Source: an uncultured Eudoraea sp. | GTDB taxonomy: Bacteria > Bacteroidota > Bacteroidia > Flavobacteriales > Flavobacteriaceae | Direction: 5' to 3' | Assembly (NCBI RefSeq): GCF_947258525.1 | Contig: NZ_CAMYIP010000051.1 | Coordinates: 1-63,296, forward strand | DNA length: 63,296 nucleotides | Part shown: positions 24,646-33,041 of the stretch, piece after piece | Numbering within the stretch: position 1 is the first letter of the stretch | Layout of the letters: each line of letters starts with the position of its first letter | Translations under genes and position numbers: made by a program | The notes under the pieces: generated by a model | The model's input: the letters and a program-made list of their open reading frames with translations, nothing else | Databases searched by the model: none | Told to the model about the DNA's origin: nothing

Positions 24646-27192
24646 CTATGCAGAGTTTCTGCTTGCATTGATATTGCCGTACAAAGAACGTGTAACTATT
24701 TTTTCATAAAGTGTTTTATACTCTGAATTCTCACTTACCTGATGCAAGGCATATTGTTGAATTACCAATAACGGAAGTACAATATTCTCTCGAATTCTAA
24801 TTGATTCTCTTGAAACGGCTTCATGTTCCATAAGTATCTTCGAATTGCTTATGAGCAATAACATCTCCTTGGAAAGCATAAATTCATCGTGAAGGATATT
24901 CCAGAAATCACCATATTCTTCGTCGTCCTGCATATAACTCGTTAACTCAAAATAACACTTAGATAAGGACATCATACTGTTAAGCATTAAAGTTTCAAAG
25001 AACGGAACTTCCCTGAATAACTTCTTTAATTCTTTTAACCTTCCCTCATCTTTCAGCTTTTTTATAGCCGTACCTATTCCAAAATATCCGGGGACATTTT
25101 GTTTGAGCTGGCTCCATGACCCCACAAATGATATTGCCCTGAGATCTGTGAGTTCCAATTTTGCCTTTTGCCCCCGCTTTCCGGGTCTGCTGCCTATATT
25201 AGCCTTAGTATAATATTTAAGAGTACTCCTGTTTTCAAGATATGAAATAAACATCTCGTGCTGCTTAAGAGCATCATATTTAGCAAAACTAAGATCAGAA
25301 AGTTCTTCCATCAACTTTCGTGATTCTTTTGGGATTATATTTTCTTTGCCAAAGAGATTATTGGATAATCCTGCAGTCAATAACTGCTCAGAATTATGCA
25401 TGAACTGTTCCTTGGTACCATACGTACTTGTGATGGTCTGGCCCTGAATAGTTAATTGTATTTCGTTATTGGCTATGTCCTTAGTTTGAGCAGCATAAAA
25501 ACGATGTGTTTTTCCGCCACCACGCGCCGGCGGTCCGCCGCGGCCGTCAAAAAATATGGCATCGATACCGTTTTTTAAACAAACCTTTGACAAAACCTCC
25601 TTGGTTTTTAAAATAGACCAATTGGCTTTTAAATAACCGCCGTCTTTTGTGCCATCCGAGAATCCGAGCATCATGGTTTGCCTGTTACCCCGTTGTTCAA
25701 GGTGAGAAAGGTAATCCGGTAAATCAAATAAGGACTGCATGGTATGCTCCGAAGTATCCATACCTTTCATTGTTTCAAAAAGCGGAACAATATCAAAAGT
25801 AATACTATCCTTCTTCCAACCACACCATCTGAAAAGCGCATAGACAAATAGAACTGAATAGATATCCTCAGAGTTACTTATAATATAGCGGTTACAACCT
25901 TGTTCACCATTTTTATTCTGAATTTCCTTTAATTGGGAAATATTTGCAATGGTGTCTTTTACAATTTCATCTTTATAATCCTTAGAATCTAATTTCAAAT
26001 TTTCATTGAGCAGTAAATTTGTTAATTCGTCTTCTGCAAGTTCACCAAGACTTTCATTAATATAACCATTACCTTTAAGTACTGTTTCAATTACTTGTTT
26101 ATGTTTACTATGATCCTGACGAATATCAAGAGTTGCGAAATGTGTTTTGAAAATTTTTACCTTGTCAATTAGATCCTCCAGTTGTTTCAGGTAGAGCGAA
26201 TTGTACTTGTCTATTAATATTTCCCGTGACTTAAGCAATGGCACAACAATATCATCATAACTTACTACTTTTTCAGGATCAAACATTGAAACATATAGCC
26301 TATCTCTTAAAGCATTCAAGTCCGGACGCAAATCCTTAAATGTAAGCTTCTTACGAAGTATTTTGAGGTCATTATAGTAACATTTCATTAAATTCGTACG
26401 AAGCTCATCAGCCACGTCTTTAGTAATATCTGCCGTTACAAATGGATTTCCGTCTCTATCTCCTCCTGGCCAAAACCCAAGTTTAATTATATCATAATTG
26501 TCAAATTCATCATTCTCTATATTGCTTTTTACATAAGAGAATAAATCCCCGACGGCGGCATAGTAAACATTTCTAAGAATATAAATAATATTTTTGGCCT
26601 CATCTAATGGTGTTGGTTTCTTTGTATTTATCAAAGAAGTGAGCCCTAACTGCTGAAGAACAAGATCAATATCATTAATCTTATCTTCAAGAATAAGTGA
26701 TTTTAATTCTTCAATGATATCCAGGACAGCCGGAGTATAAAACTGAGTTGGATGAGCAGTTAAAACAATACGCGCACTAAAACTCGATAATTTCTTCGCA
26801 ATCTTTTCCCAGCTCTTAGTCTTATTTACTAATTGAAAGTAGTCCTTTATGGATAAAGAGGTTGAATGTTCATGCAATTTGGGAAATGCAGCATCCTCTA
26901 CACTGTCATATAATACCACTTGCCGTTCAACATACTGTATTACACTGAACATAAAATCAATTCTTTCTTTTTCAGTATCAATATTGGCGTAATACTTGAA
27001 AAATAAATCTAAAATTTGTTGTGGATTTTTGCCGGATTTTAACCCTTTTTCGCATTGATCAAATAAAAGAGGAATGAGCATCCCCACATTCTCAATACCC
27101 TGATATGGTAAATTTAAAAACAAGCTGTTATAAACGTAGAACTTATTTTTAACTGATTTTTTAAATTCTTCTAATCTATCTGTCTGATGCAT
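24646..27192 (-). CDS. ppc: Phosphoenolpyruvate carboxylase
   Basis: An 848-residue PEPC making oxaloacetate from PEP and bicarbonate, an anaplerotic step. Signatures present: VLTAHPTQ with the catalytic His, FWPGGDRDGNPFVT, MLGFSDGTKDGGYLKANW and FFDGRGGPPARGGGKTH. It is slightly shorter than the roughly 880-930 residues of typical bacterial PEPC, and ends STLKY-to-NASRNSA rather than with the usual NTG C-terminus. The 237-base upstream gap shows no clear promoter motif. Confidence 0.93.
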   Translation of the reverse strand: MHQTDRLEEFKKSVKNKFYVYNSLFLNLPYQGIENVGMLIPLLFDQCEKGLKSGKNPQQILDLFFKYYANIDTEKERIDFMFSVIQYVERQVVLYDSVEDAAFPKLHEHSTSLSIKDYFQLVNKTKSWEKIAKKLSSFSARIVLTAHPTQFYTPAVLDIIEELKSLILEDKINDIDLVLQQLGLTSLINTKKPTPLDEAKNIIYILRNVYYAAVGDLFSYVKSNIENDEFDNYDIIKLGFWPGGDRDGNPFVTADITKDVADELRTNLMKCYYNDLKILRKKLTFKDLRPDLNALRDRLYVSMFDPEKVVSYDDIVVPLLKSREILIDKYNSLYLKQLEDLIDKVKIFKTHFATLDIRQDHSKHKQVIETVLKGNGYINESLGELAEDELTNLLLNENLKLDSKDYKDEIVKDTIANISQLKEIQNKNGEQGCNRYIISNSEDIYSVLFVYALFRWCGWKKDSITFDIVPLFETMKGMDTSEHTMQSLFDLPDYLSHLEQRGNRQTMMLGFSDGTKDGGYLKANWSILKTKEVLSKVCLKNGIDAIFFDGRGGPPARGGGKTHRFYAAQTKDIANNEIQLTIQGQTITSTYGTKEQFMHNSEQLLTAGLSNNLFGKENIIPKESRKLMEELSDLSFAKYDALKQHEMFISYLENRSTLKYYTKANIGSRPGKRGQKAKLELTDLRAISFVGSWSQLKQNVPGYFGIGTAIKKLKDEGRLKELKKLFREVPFFETLMLNSMMSLSKCYFELTSYMQDDEEYGDFWNILHDEFMLSKEMLLLISNSKILMEHEAVSRESIRIRENIVLPLLVIQQYALHQVSENSEYKTLYEKIVTRSLYGNINASRNSA

Positions 27193-27429
27193 AAAATTCT
27201 TAACTATTCAATTGACTCCCCTAAATTGCGAAAGTTTCTTATTGGTTTTAATCCTCTAAATATCCGTATAATAATATAATATTTAAACCTTAATACGACA
27301 AATCACGAAATAATTTTTCCTCATTAAAAAACCAACATATTTCTAGCCATAAAACCCAATTTGAAAAACAAACACTTCAGATTTAAAACATAGGAATTCA
27401 TAGGTATTTTTTTAAGCGACCAGGATCAT

Positions 27430-28122
27430 TCAACTAGTGAGACCAGCAAAATTACGGTACTTAAAGAAAGTACGGTATTGATCTACTCTGAATTGCAAAG
27501 TTGAATATCCCGGATTCTCCATTTTGATCTTTTTATAAGAGTTGAAGCTGCCAATTGCCCTGTTTGCAGAACCTGAAGGAGCTGTCAGCGAAACAGTGGT
27601 AACGATTCTATTTTGTTCTCCCGGCATTGTAAAACTGTGTATTCTCGGTACTTCGCCGGAAATTTGTTCCAATCTTATTCCAAACTCCCTTAAATGTTTT
27701 CTAAAAAAATATTCCGGTCCGTTCTTACTGTTTCCACCAGTAAACAATAAGGTTTCAACCTTTCTATATTTAGTTAAATACCCTATTAGATTTCTGAGTG
27801 ATACATTCTTCATACCAAGATCTGATGCATCTACTTTTAAACGTTCCGCACTTTGAACTATATCACAAATTCCTAATTTTTGTTCCTTCAGAAAATCCAT
27901 ACGCTGTTTTACAGCTTCCCCGGTTGATTCGAATTTTAAATTCAATTCAAAAATCTGGTCCAGAATTTTCCATAACTGTCCATCTCTGCTTCCATAACAA
28001 AAATCAACATCTCCTTCCTTTAAATCCCCTGTAGTGAATCTGGGTGGCGGTAAAGTCCCCACAATAAGCTTAGTGGTATTATGAAATATAAAAGGTCTAT
28101 AAGGGTGGGTATGTAAAAACAA
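27430..28122 (-). CDS. Uracil-DNA glycosylase family protein
   Basis: A 230-residue protein resembling the MUG/UDG superfamily group common in Bacteroidota. It has LIVGTLPPPRF near the N-terminus, DFCYGSRDGQLWKILDQIF, LGICDIVQSAERLKVDASDLG, and VTTVSLTAPSGSANRAIG near the C-terminus. The last segment corresponds to the SPSxxN/A-type loop of UDG enzymes. A DNA-repair role is inferred from the family; the substrate is not known. It is divergent from the THX gene. Confidence 0.75.
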   Translation of the reverse strand: MFLHTHPYRPFIFHNTTKLIVGTLPPPRFTTGDLKEGDVDFCYGSRDGQLWKILDQIFELNLKFESTGEAVKQRMDFLKEQKLGICDIVQSAERLKVDASDLGMKNVSLRNLIGYLTKYRKVETLLFTGGNSKNGPEYFFRKHLREFGIRLEQISGEVPRIHSFTMPGEQNRIVTTVSLTAPSGSANRAIGSFNSYKKIKMENPGYSTLQFRVDQYRTFFKYRNFAGLTS

Positions 28123-28252
28123 ATTGAATCCTAATTATCGGTATTATCTCCTTAATCTACTATTTTATAAAGATAGTATTTTGCGAATGGGTAAAATGGC
28201 AGATTGCATTTTTATGCCAAATTTTGTAAATTGAAAGAAATATACAATACCA

Positions 28253-28381
28253 ATGGGTAAAGGGGATATAAAAACTAAAAGAGGTAAGATTGCCAATAAA
28301 TCATACGGTGCACGAAGACCTAAAAAGTCAAAAGCTAAAGTTGTAGTTACAAAGAAAAAAAAGACTAAAAGTAAATCTTAG
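28253..28381 (+). CDS. 30S ribosomal protein THX
   Basis: A 42-residue highly basic protein starting MGKGDIKTKRGKIANKSYG and rich in Lys/Arg. This matches the bTHX family, which sits in the 30S head. It is short enough to be missed by length-filtered gene finders. Its TAG stop overlaps the TAA stop of the convergent lipoprotein gene (28378-28381). The downstream tail KKKKTKSKS is longer than in Thermus. Confidence 0.88.
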   Translation: MGKGDIKTKRGKIANKSYGARRPKKSKAKVVVTKKKKTKSKS

Positions 28382-28743
28382 TCCACAACGAATTCAAGCC
28401 CTACTTCACCTTCCTCGTTTATGCTGAGTTTATAGGTGTAAAAACCAATGGGAAGTTCTGTTTCCCCTACAAAATCAATCGGCTGTAGTACGTAGATGTC
28501 TTCTCCAGATTTGATTTCAACAAAGTCGTATTGATAAGCGATCTCATACACCAAATAGTCGGAATATTTGCCTGGCGCCACATTTGTATATAATTCTTCG
28601 TTAGTGCTTACCTGTACCTCATCAAAATTAATATTACTATCATTTTTGATGCGGATATTGATGGTATCTACATTATCGTCCCTGTCTGTGCAGCTAAAAG
28701 TAAAGACTAAAAAGGTTAGTAAAACAAAACCAATATTTTTCAT
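28378..28743 (-). CDS. Hypothetical lipoprotein
   Basis: A 121-residue protein with a lipoprotein signal (FVLLTFLVFTFSC, Cys18). The rest is acidic and beta-rich: TINIRIKNDSNINFDEVQV, APGKYSDYLVYEIAYQYDFVEI, ending GEVGLEFVVD. I do not recognise a family. It lies 57 bases downstream of yaaA's end on the other side and shares its stop with the convergent THX gene. Confidence 0.75.
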   Translation of the reverse strand: MKNIGFVLLTFLVFTFSCTDRDDNVDTINIRIKNDSNINFDEVQVSTNEELYTNVAPGKYSDYLVYEIAYQYDFVEIKSGEDIYVLQPIDFVGETELPIGFYTYKLSINEEGEVGLEFVVD

Positions 28744-28800
28744 TACAAGTTGTTTATAAATGAATCTTCATAGTATAAACGGTTGCTTCAGAAAATTATT

Positions 28801-29562
28801 CTATCTAATAAAAACAGGCTGATTTTCTTTTAAGGTATGCTCCCTGCTGTAGATATACCCATCCAGGTTAAATCCTTTTATGTCTTCAAGAGTCCTTGCG
28901 TCTGTATCCAGAATATAACGCACCATAGAACCGCGGGCTTTTTTTGCAAAGAAACTGATTACTTTAAGCTTGTCGTTTTTCCAATCTTTAAATACCGGTG
29001 TAATAATAGTGGCTTTTAATTTTTTGGCTTCCACAGCACTAAAATACTCGTTACTGGCAAGATTAATAAAAAGTTCTCCCTCTTTGAGTTCTTCGTTTAA
29101 AAAATCGGTTATTATGGGCTTCCAAAACTCGTATAGATTCTTTTTACGTCCAATTTTTAATTGTGTCCCCATCTCCAGGCGATAGGGTTGCATAAGATCC
29201 AGGGGCCTTAAAATACCGTATAAACCCGAAAGAATTCGAAGGGTATCCTGAAGCTTATCTAATCTGTCTTCGGGAATACTATATGCATCTAATCCCTGAT
29301 AAACGTCCCCATTAAAAGCGTAAACTGCCGGGCGGGCATTTTCCGGAGTAAATGGCGGTGAGAAATTTTGATTGCGCTCCCAGTTTAGTTCAGCCAGGTC
29401 GTTTGAAATACTCATTAATTTGGACAAGGACCTGGGATTTTTCTTAGTCAATATCCTATTAAGTTTTTCTGACTGTTCCAAAAATTCAGGTTGTGTATAT
29501 TTTGTGGTGGGAACAGGACGTTCAAAGTTTAATGACTTAGCCGGAGAAAGCACAATCTTCAT
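28801..29562 (-). CDS. yaaA: YaaA family peroxide-stress protein (UPF0246)
   Basis: A 253-residue member of the YaaA/DUF328 family, which limits free iron during peroxide stress in E. coli. The start [20 protein letters not shown] is diagnostic. Also present are [45 protein letters not shown] and the late [15 protein letters not shown] 15-base interrupted palindrome (29620-29634) lies about 60 bases before the start. Confidence 0.92.
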   Translation of the reverse strand: MKIVLSPAKSLNFERPVPTTKYTQPEFLEQSEKLNRILTKKNPRSLSKLMSISNDLAELNWERNQNFSPPFTPENARPAVYAFNGDVYQGLDAYSIPEDRLDKLQDTLRILSGLYGILRPLDLMQPYRLEMGTQLKIGRKKNLYEFWKPIITDFLNEELKEGELFINLASNEYFSAVEAKKLKATIITPVFKDWKNDKLKVISFFAKKARGSMVRYILDTDARTLEDIKGFNLDGYIYSREHTLKENQPVFIR

Positions 29563-29619
29563 AATTTAATAATTTAAAGATAAAAGTAAAGAGGATTTTT
29601 GTGAATTCCCTACTAAGAG

Positions 29620-29634
29620 TGAAAAGACTTTTCA
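29620..29634. repeat. Interrupted palindrome upstream of yaaA
   Basis: TGAAAAG-A-CTTTTCA is a 15-base symmetrical site in the 97-base gap between rluD and yaaA, about 60 bases before the yaaA start. It may be an operator. Confidence 0.35.
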
Positions 29635-29659
29635 ATACTCCTATCAGCTAAATTTATTG

Positions 29660-30685
29660 CTACCGAGAATGTAGTGAGTAATGCCTCCATTTCTCAACGC
29701 AATTGGCCATATCATCCGGCAATTCGCTATCAAAACGCATCATTTTACCACTAACCGGATGCATAAACCCTAGGGTTTTAGCATGCAATGCCTGTCTGGG
29801 CAGGATTTTAAAAGCATTTTCTACAAATTGTTTGTATTTCGTAAAAGTAGTTCCTTTCAGTATTTTATTCCCGCCATAACGTTCATCATTAAAAATGGTA
29901 TGGCCAATATGTTTCATGTGAACCCTTATCTGGTGTGTCCTTCCGGTCTCCAGCTTGCAAGAAACCAATGTAACGTATCCCAAGCGTTCCAGGACCTTAT
30001 AATGGGTAATCGCCTCTTTCCCTTTTTCCCCTTCCGGAAATACTTGCATTTGAAGTCGGTTTTTTGGATTGCGGTCAATATGCCCTTCTATGGTTCCTTC
30101 ATCTTCTTCTATATTGCCCCAAACCAAGGCAACATATTCTCTCTCGCTTGTTTTATCATAAAATTGCTTGGCCAGGTGAGTCATAGCCTGATCTGTCTTG
30201 GCAATAACCAATAATCCGGAGGTATCTTTATCTATTCGATGAACAAGCCCCGGTCTCTCATCAGAATTTACAGGTAAATTTTTTATATGATATAATAGCG
30301 CATTTATTAAGGTTCCCGAATAATTTCCATGCCCCGGATGTACTACCATTCCGGCGGGTTTGTTTACAACCAAAAGGCTTTCGTCTTCATAGACAATATC
30401 CAAATGTATTTCTTCCGGAGACAACAAAAACTCATAAGGTGGATGTTCAAAAAACACTTTGACTTCATCACCTGCTTTGACCTTGTAGTTTTGTTTTACT
30501 ACAGATTCGTTAACCCATATATGGCCTTCCTTTGCAGCGGACTGAATTTTATTCCGGGTTGCATTTTCTATAAAGTTCATTAAAAACTTATCAACCCGTA
30601 AAGGTTCCTGCCCTTTTGAAGCTACAAAACTATAATGCTCGTAAAGCTCATCCTCTTGAGGATCTGAAGTGTTGTTAGATGCCAT
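29660..30685 (-). CDS. rluD: RluD-type 23S rRNA pseudouridine synthase
   Basis: A 341-residue RluA-family enzyme. An S4 domain (VDKFLMNFIENATRNKIQSAAKEGHIWVN) precedes the catalytic domain, which has the motif GLVHRIDKDTSGLLVIAKT containing the catalytic Asp, and later LETGRTHQIRVHMKHIGH. It is inferred to modify 23S rRNA helix 69. It follows the PASTA-protein gene by 3 bases, the usual Bacteroidota pair. Confidence 0.92.
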   Translation of the reverse strand: MASNNTSDPQEDELYEHYSFVASKGQEPLRVDKFLMNFIENATRNKIQSAAKEGHIWVNESVVKQNYKVKAGDEVKVFFEHPPYEFLLSPEEIHLDIVYEDESLLVVNKPAGMVVHPGHGNYSGTLINALLYHIKNLPVNSDERPGLVHRIDKDTSGLLVIAKTDQAMTHLAKQFYDKTSEREYVALVWGNIEEDEGTIEGHIDRNPKNRLQMQVFPEGEKGKEAITHYKVLERLGYVTLVSCKLETGRTHQIRVHMKHIGHTIFNDERYGGNKILKGTTFTKYKQFVENAFKILPRQALHAKTLGFMHPVSGKMMRFDSELPDDMANCVEKWRHYSLHSR

Positions 30686-30688
30686 TTC

Positions 30689-31276
30689 TTATTCCGAATC
30701 GGCCTTGACTTTCGCCCGGCCGGTTATAGTTCCGTTTCCACAGACCAGTTCAATTTTTGAAGTTTTTGGTATTTTATCGCCCGGATTAATTGTTTTTCCT
30801 TTATGCCTTAAATAGTATACCATATCCTTCCCCAACTCATCAATATAGGTAACGCGTTCAACGTCTAATCCAACAGCACGAAGCATAGATTCTGCATTGC
30901 GTTGTGTAACCTGAATAATATTCGGAACGGTAACTTTTTTATAACCCGAAGGGTTAACAGTAATATATATTTTTCTATTTTCTTTTACTCTATTGCCTGC
31001 AGGTGGGTCCTGTTCAATTATTGAAAACCTCGGGTAATCCGGATTGAAATTTGCTGAATCCAATACTTCGTAGCGTAAATTAGCATCCTCTATTACTCCT
31101 CTCATTTCCATTACCGATAACTTCGATAGATCAGGAACCTCTATAAATTCTCCATGGTTTGTAGATTTTTTTAACCACTGTAAAGCAAATATAGATATAG
31201 CCACTATTACCAGAAAAGCCAGGCCAATATTCAATAAAAAAACTTTACTTCTAAGAAAATTCCAAAAATTCTTCAT
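30689..31276 (-). CDS. PASTA-domain membrane protein
   Basis: A 195-residue protein with one N-terminal transmembrane helix (VFLLNIGLAFLVIVAISIFAL) and two PASTA repeats (FIEVPDLSKLSVMEMRGVIEDAN onward, and VTVPNIIQVTQRNAESMLRAVGL onward). PASTA modules bind peptidoglycan-like ligands. No kinase domain is attached, unlike PknB. It is divergent from ddl. Confidence 0.87.
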   Translation of the reverse strand: MKNFWNFLRSKVFLLNIGLAFLVIVAISIFALQWLKKSTNHGEFIEVPDLSKLSVMEMRGVIEDANLRYEVLDSANFNPDYPRFSIIEQDPPAGNRVKENRKIYITVNPSGYKKVTVPNIIQVTQRNAESMLRAVGLDVERVTYIDELGKDMVYYLRHKGKTINPGDKIPKTSKIELVCGNGTITGRAKVKADSE

Positions 31277-31297
31277 TGCATTTTTTTATGTCGGACA

Positions 31298-31317
31298 CAA
31301 AGATAGGAAACCCTATC
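31298..31317. promoter_or_regulatory. Palindrome overlapping a minus-strand -7 element before the PASTA gene
   Basis: TATCTTTG reads on the minus strand (31305-31298), matching TAnnTTTG, 22 bases before the PASTA-protein start. It overlaps the palindrome GATAGG-AAAC-CCTATC (31302-31317). No TTG is seen at -33. This may be a promoter with operator, or chance. Confidence 0.35.
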
Positions 31318-31385
31318 ATTTTTTATTTACGTTAAAATCGTGATATTTGTCTAAATGGGTTTAGAGCTTGCATAGATAACTTTAG

Positions 31386-32360
31386 ATGAAAAAAAATATT
31401 GCCATTATCATGGGGGGTTATTCCAGTGAGTATAAGATCTCAATAAAGAGCGGCAATGTAGTCTTTCAATATTTGGATAAGGAGAAATTTAATGCTTATC
31501 GCATTATTATTTCCAAAGAAAAATGGGTTTATCTGGATAAAGACGAAAATGAACTATCGGTAAACAAGCATGATTTTTCCGTAGTTATTGACAATCAACA
31601 TCTTAGGTTCGATTGTGTTTTTAATGCAATTCATGGTACTCCGGGAGAAGACGGATTAATGCAGGCTTATTTTGAGCTATTGGGAATTCCACAAACTTCA
31701 TGCAACCACTATCAGGCGGCCCTTACTTTTAATAAAAGAGATTTATTAAGTGCCCTAAAGCCCTACGGTATTAAAGCAGCCAATTCTTATTATTTGAATT
31801 TGGGCGATACTATTGATCATGTTGCTATTGTCGAGAAAGTTGGGCTTCCTTGCTTTGTAAAAGCAAATAGAGCTGGAAGTAGTTTTGGAATTTCCAAGGT
31901 TTTTGAGAAAAAACAGTTGCAGGCGGCAATTGACAAGGCATTTCATGAGGACGATGAAATTATTATTGAGTCTTTCCTTGACGGCACAGAGGTTTCCGTA
32001 GGTGTTATAACCTTTAAAGGTGAAACCCTTGTGTTGCCTTTAACAGAAATTGTAACAGATAATGATTTTTTTGATTATGAAGCCAAATATGAAGGAAAAT
32101 CAAAGGAAATAACCCCGGCCCGCTTAACCGAAAAACAGGAAGAAAATATAAGGCGTCAGGCAAAGATGGCTTATGAGGTTTTAAAAATGAAAGGATTTTC
32201 AAGAAGCGAATTTATTTTTATAGGCAATGAACCTTATATGTTGGAGATGAATACAACTCCTGGCCTGACAGAAGAGAGTATCTTGCCGCAACAGGCGCAA
32301 ATAGCAGGTATAAGTCTACCCCAACTTTTTGAAAATGCTATAACAGAAGCAATGAAGTAA
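31386..32360 (+). CDS. ddl: D-alanine--D-alanine ligase
   Basis: A 324-residue ATP-grasp ligase making the D-Ala-D-Ala dipeptide for peptidoglycan. Motifs: IIMGGYSSEYKISIKSG, HGTPGEDGLMQAYFELLGIP, PCFVKANRAGSSFGISK, and the Mg-binding FIGNEPYMLEMNTTPGLTEES. It is followed by coaD after 35 bases. Confidence 0.95.
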   Translation: MKKNIAIIMGGYSSEYKISIKSGNVVFQYLDKEKFNAYRIIISKEKWVYLDKDENELSVNKHDFSVVIDNQHLRFDCVFNAIHGTPGEDGLMQAYFELLGIPQTSCNHYQAALTFNKRDLLSALKPYGIKAANSYYLNLGDTIDHVAIVEKVGLPCFVKANRAGSSFGISKVFEKKQLQAAIDKAFHEDDEIIIESFLDGTEVSVGVITFKGETLVLPLTEIVTDNDFFDYEAKYEGKSKEITPARLTEKQEENIRRQAKMAYEVLKMKGFSRSEFIFIGNEPYMLEMNTTPGLTEESILPQQAQIAGISLPQLFENAITEAMK

Positions 32361-32395
32361 ATTGATTACATTTAACTTGTAAACCAAAAATCCAC

Positions 32396-32851
32396 ATGAA
32401 ACGTGCTATTTTTCCGGGTTCTTTTGATCCTATAACCTTGGGTCATTCAGATATTATTGAAAGGGGAATAATTTTATTTGATGAATTAATCATTGCTATA
32501 GGAATAAATGCCGAAAAAAAATATATGTTCTCTCTTGAAGAAAGGATGAAATTTATTTCAGAAGCCTTTAAGGATGAACCCAAAATTAAAATTATGACTT
32601 ATGAAGGTCTGACAATAGATTTCTGCAAGAAAGTTAAGGCCGGATATATCCTTCGTGGTTTGCGGAACCCTGCGGACTTTGAATTTGAAAAAGCTATTGC
32701 ACATACTAACAGGAAGCTTTCAGAAATTGAAACGGTTTTTCTTTTAACAGCTTCCGGTAAATCCTTTATCAGTTCATCTATTGTACGAGATGTTATTAGA
32801 AATGGAGGGGATTATAGTGTTTTAGTACCCAAAACTGTTAAATTATCCTGA
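32396..32851 (+). CDS. coaD: Phosphopantetheine adenylyltransferase
   Basis: A 151-residue nucleotidyltransferase for the penultimate step of CoA synthesis. The N-terminal signature FPGSFDPITLGHSDIIERG carries the (T/H)xGH motif. The C-terminal signature ISSSIVRDVIRNGGD replaces the usual ISSS-x-VRE. Length is typical. The 190-base gap downstream contains only a weak GCCG/CGGC hairpin and T-rich sequence. Confidence 0.95.
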   Translation: MKRAIFPGSFDPITLGHSDIIERGIILFDELIIAIGINAEKKYMFSLEERMKFISEAFKDEPKIKIMTYEGLTIDFCKKVKAGYILRGLRNPADFEFEKAIAHTNRKLSEIETVFLLTASGKSFISSSIVRDVIRNGGDYSVLVPKTVKLS

Positions 32852-33041
32852 AGTTTGCCGATTAGCCGCATTGTTTATTATTCTTACGGCCTTTTTCTTT
32901 TTATTATTTAGAGCACATTATTTCATAAAATATTCTATTTTAGTAGGAAATTACTTTCATTTTGAGTTATTTTATCGTGTACTCCATGTAAAATTGAAGT
33001 CACACAACTAGTTTGGAGCAGTTCACAACAATCATTAACAA

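Noticed and set aside
24633-24653. CTGCATA/TATGCAG hairpin at the end of ppc as a terminator
   Set aside because: Seven pairs overlapping the stop codon but no T tract in either direction; M20 and ppc ends are convergent, so it may be chance.
31298-31324. GATAGG-AAAC-CCTATC plus T tract as a plus-strand terminator
   Set aside because: No plus-strand gene lies upstream; the PASTA gene is on the minus strand. Kept only as a possible operator.
32852-33041. Weak GCCG/CGGC hairpin with T-rich sequence after coaD as a terminator
   Set aside because: Only four pairs with an 18-base loop; not a convincing stem.
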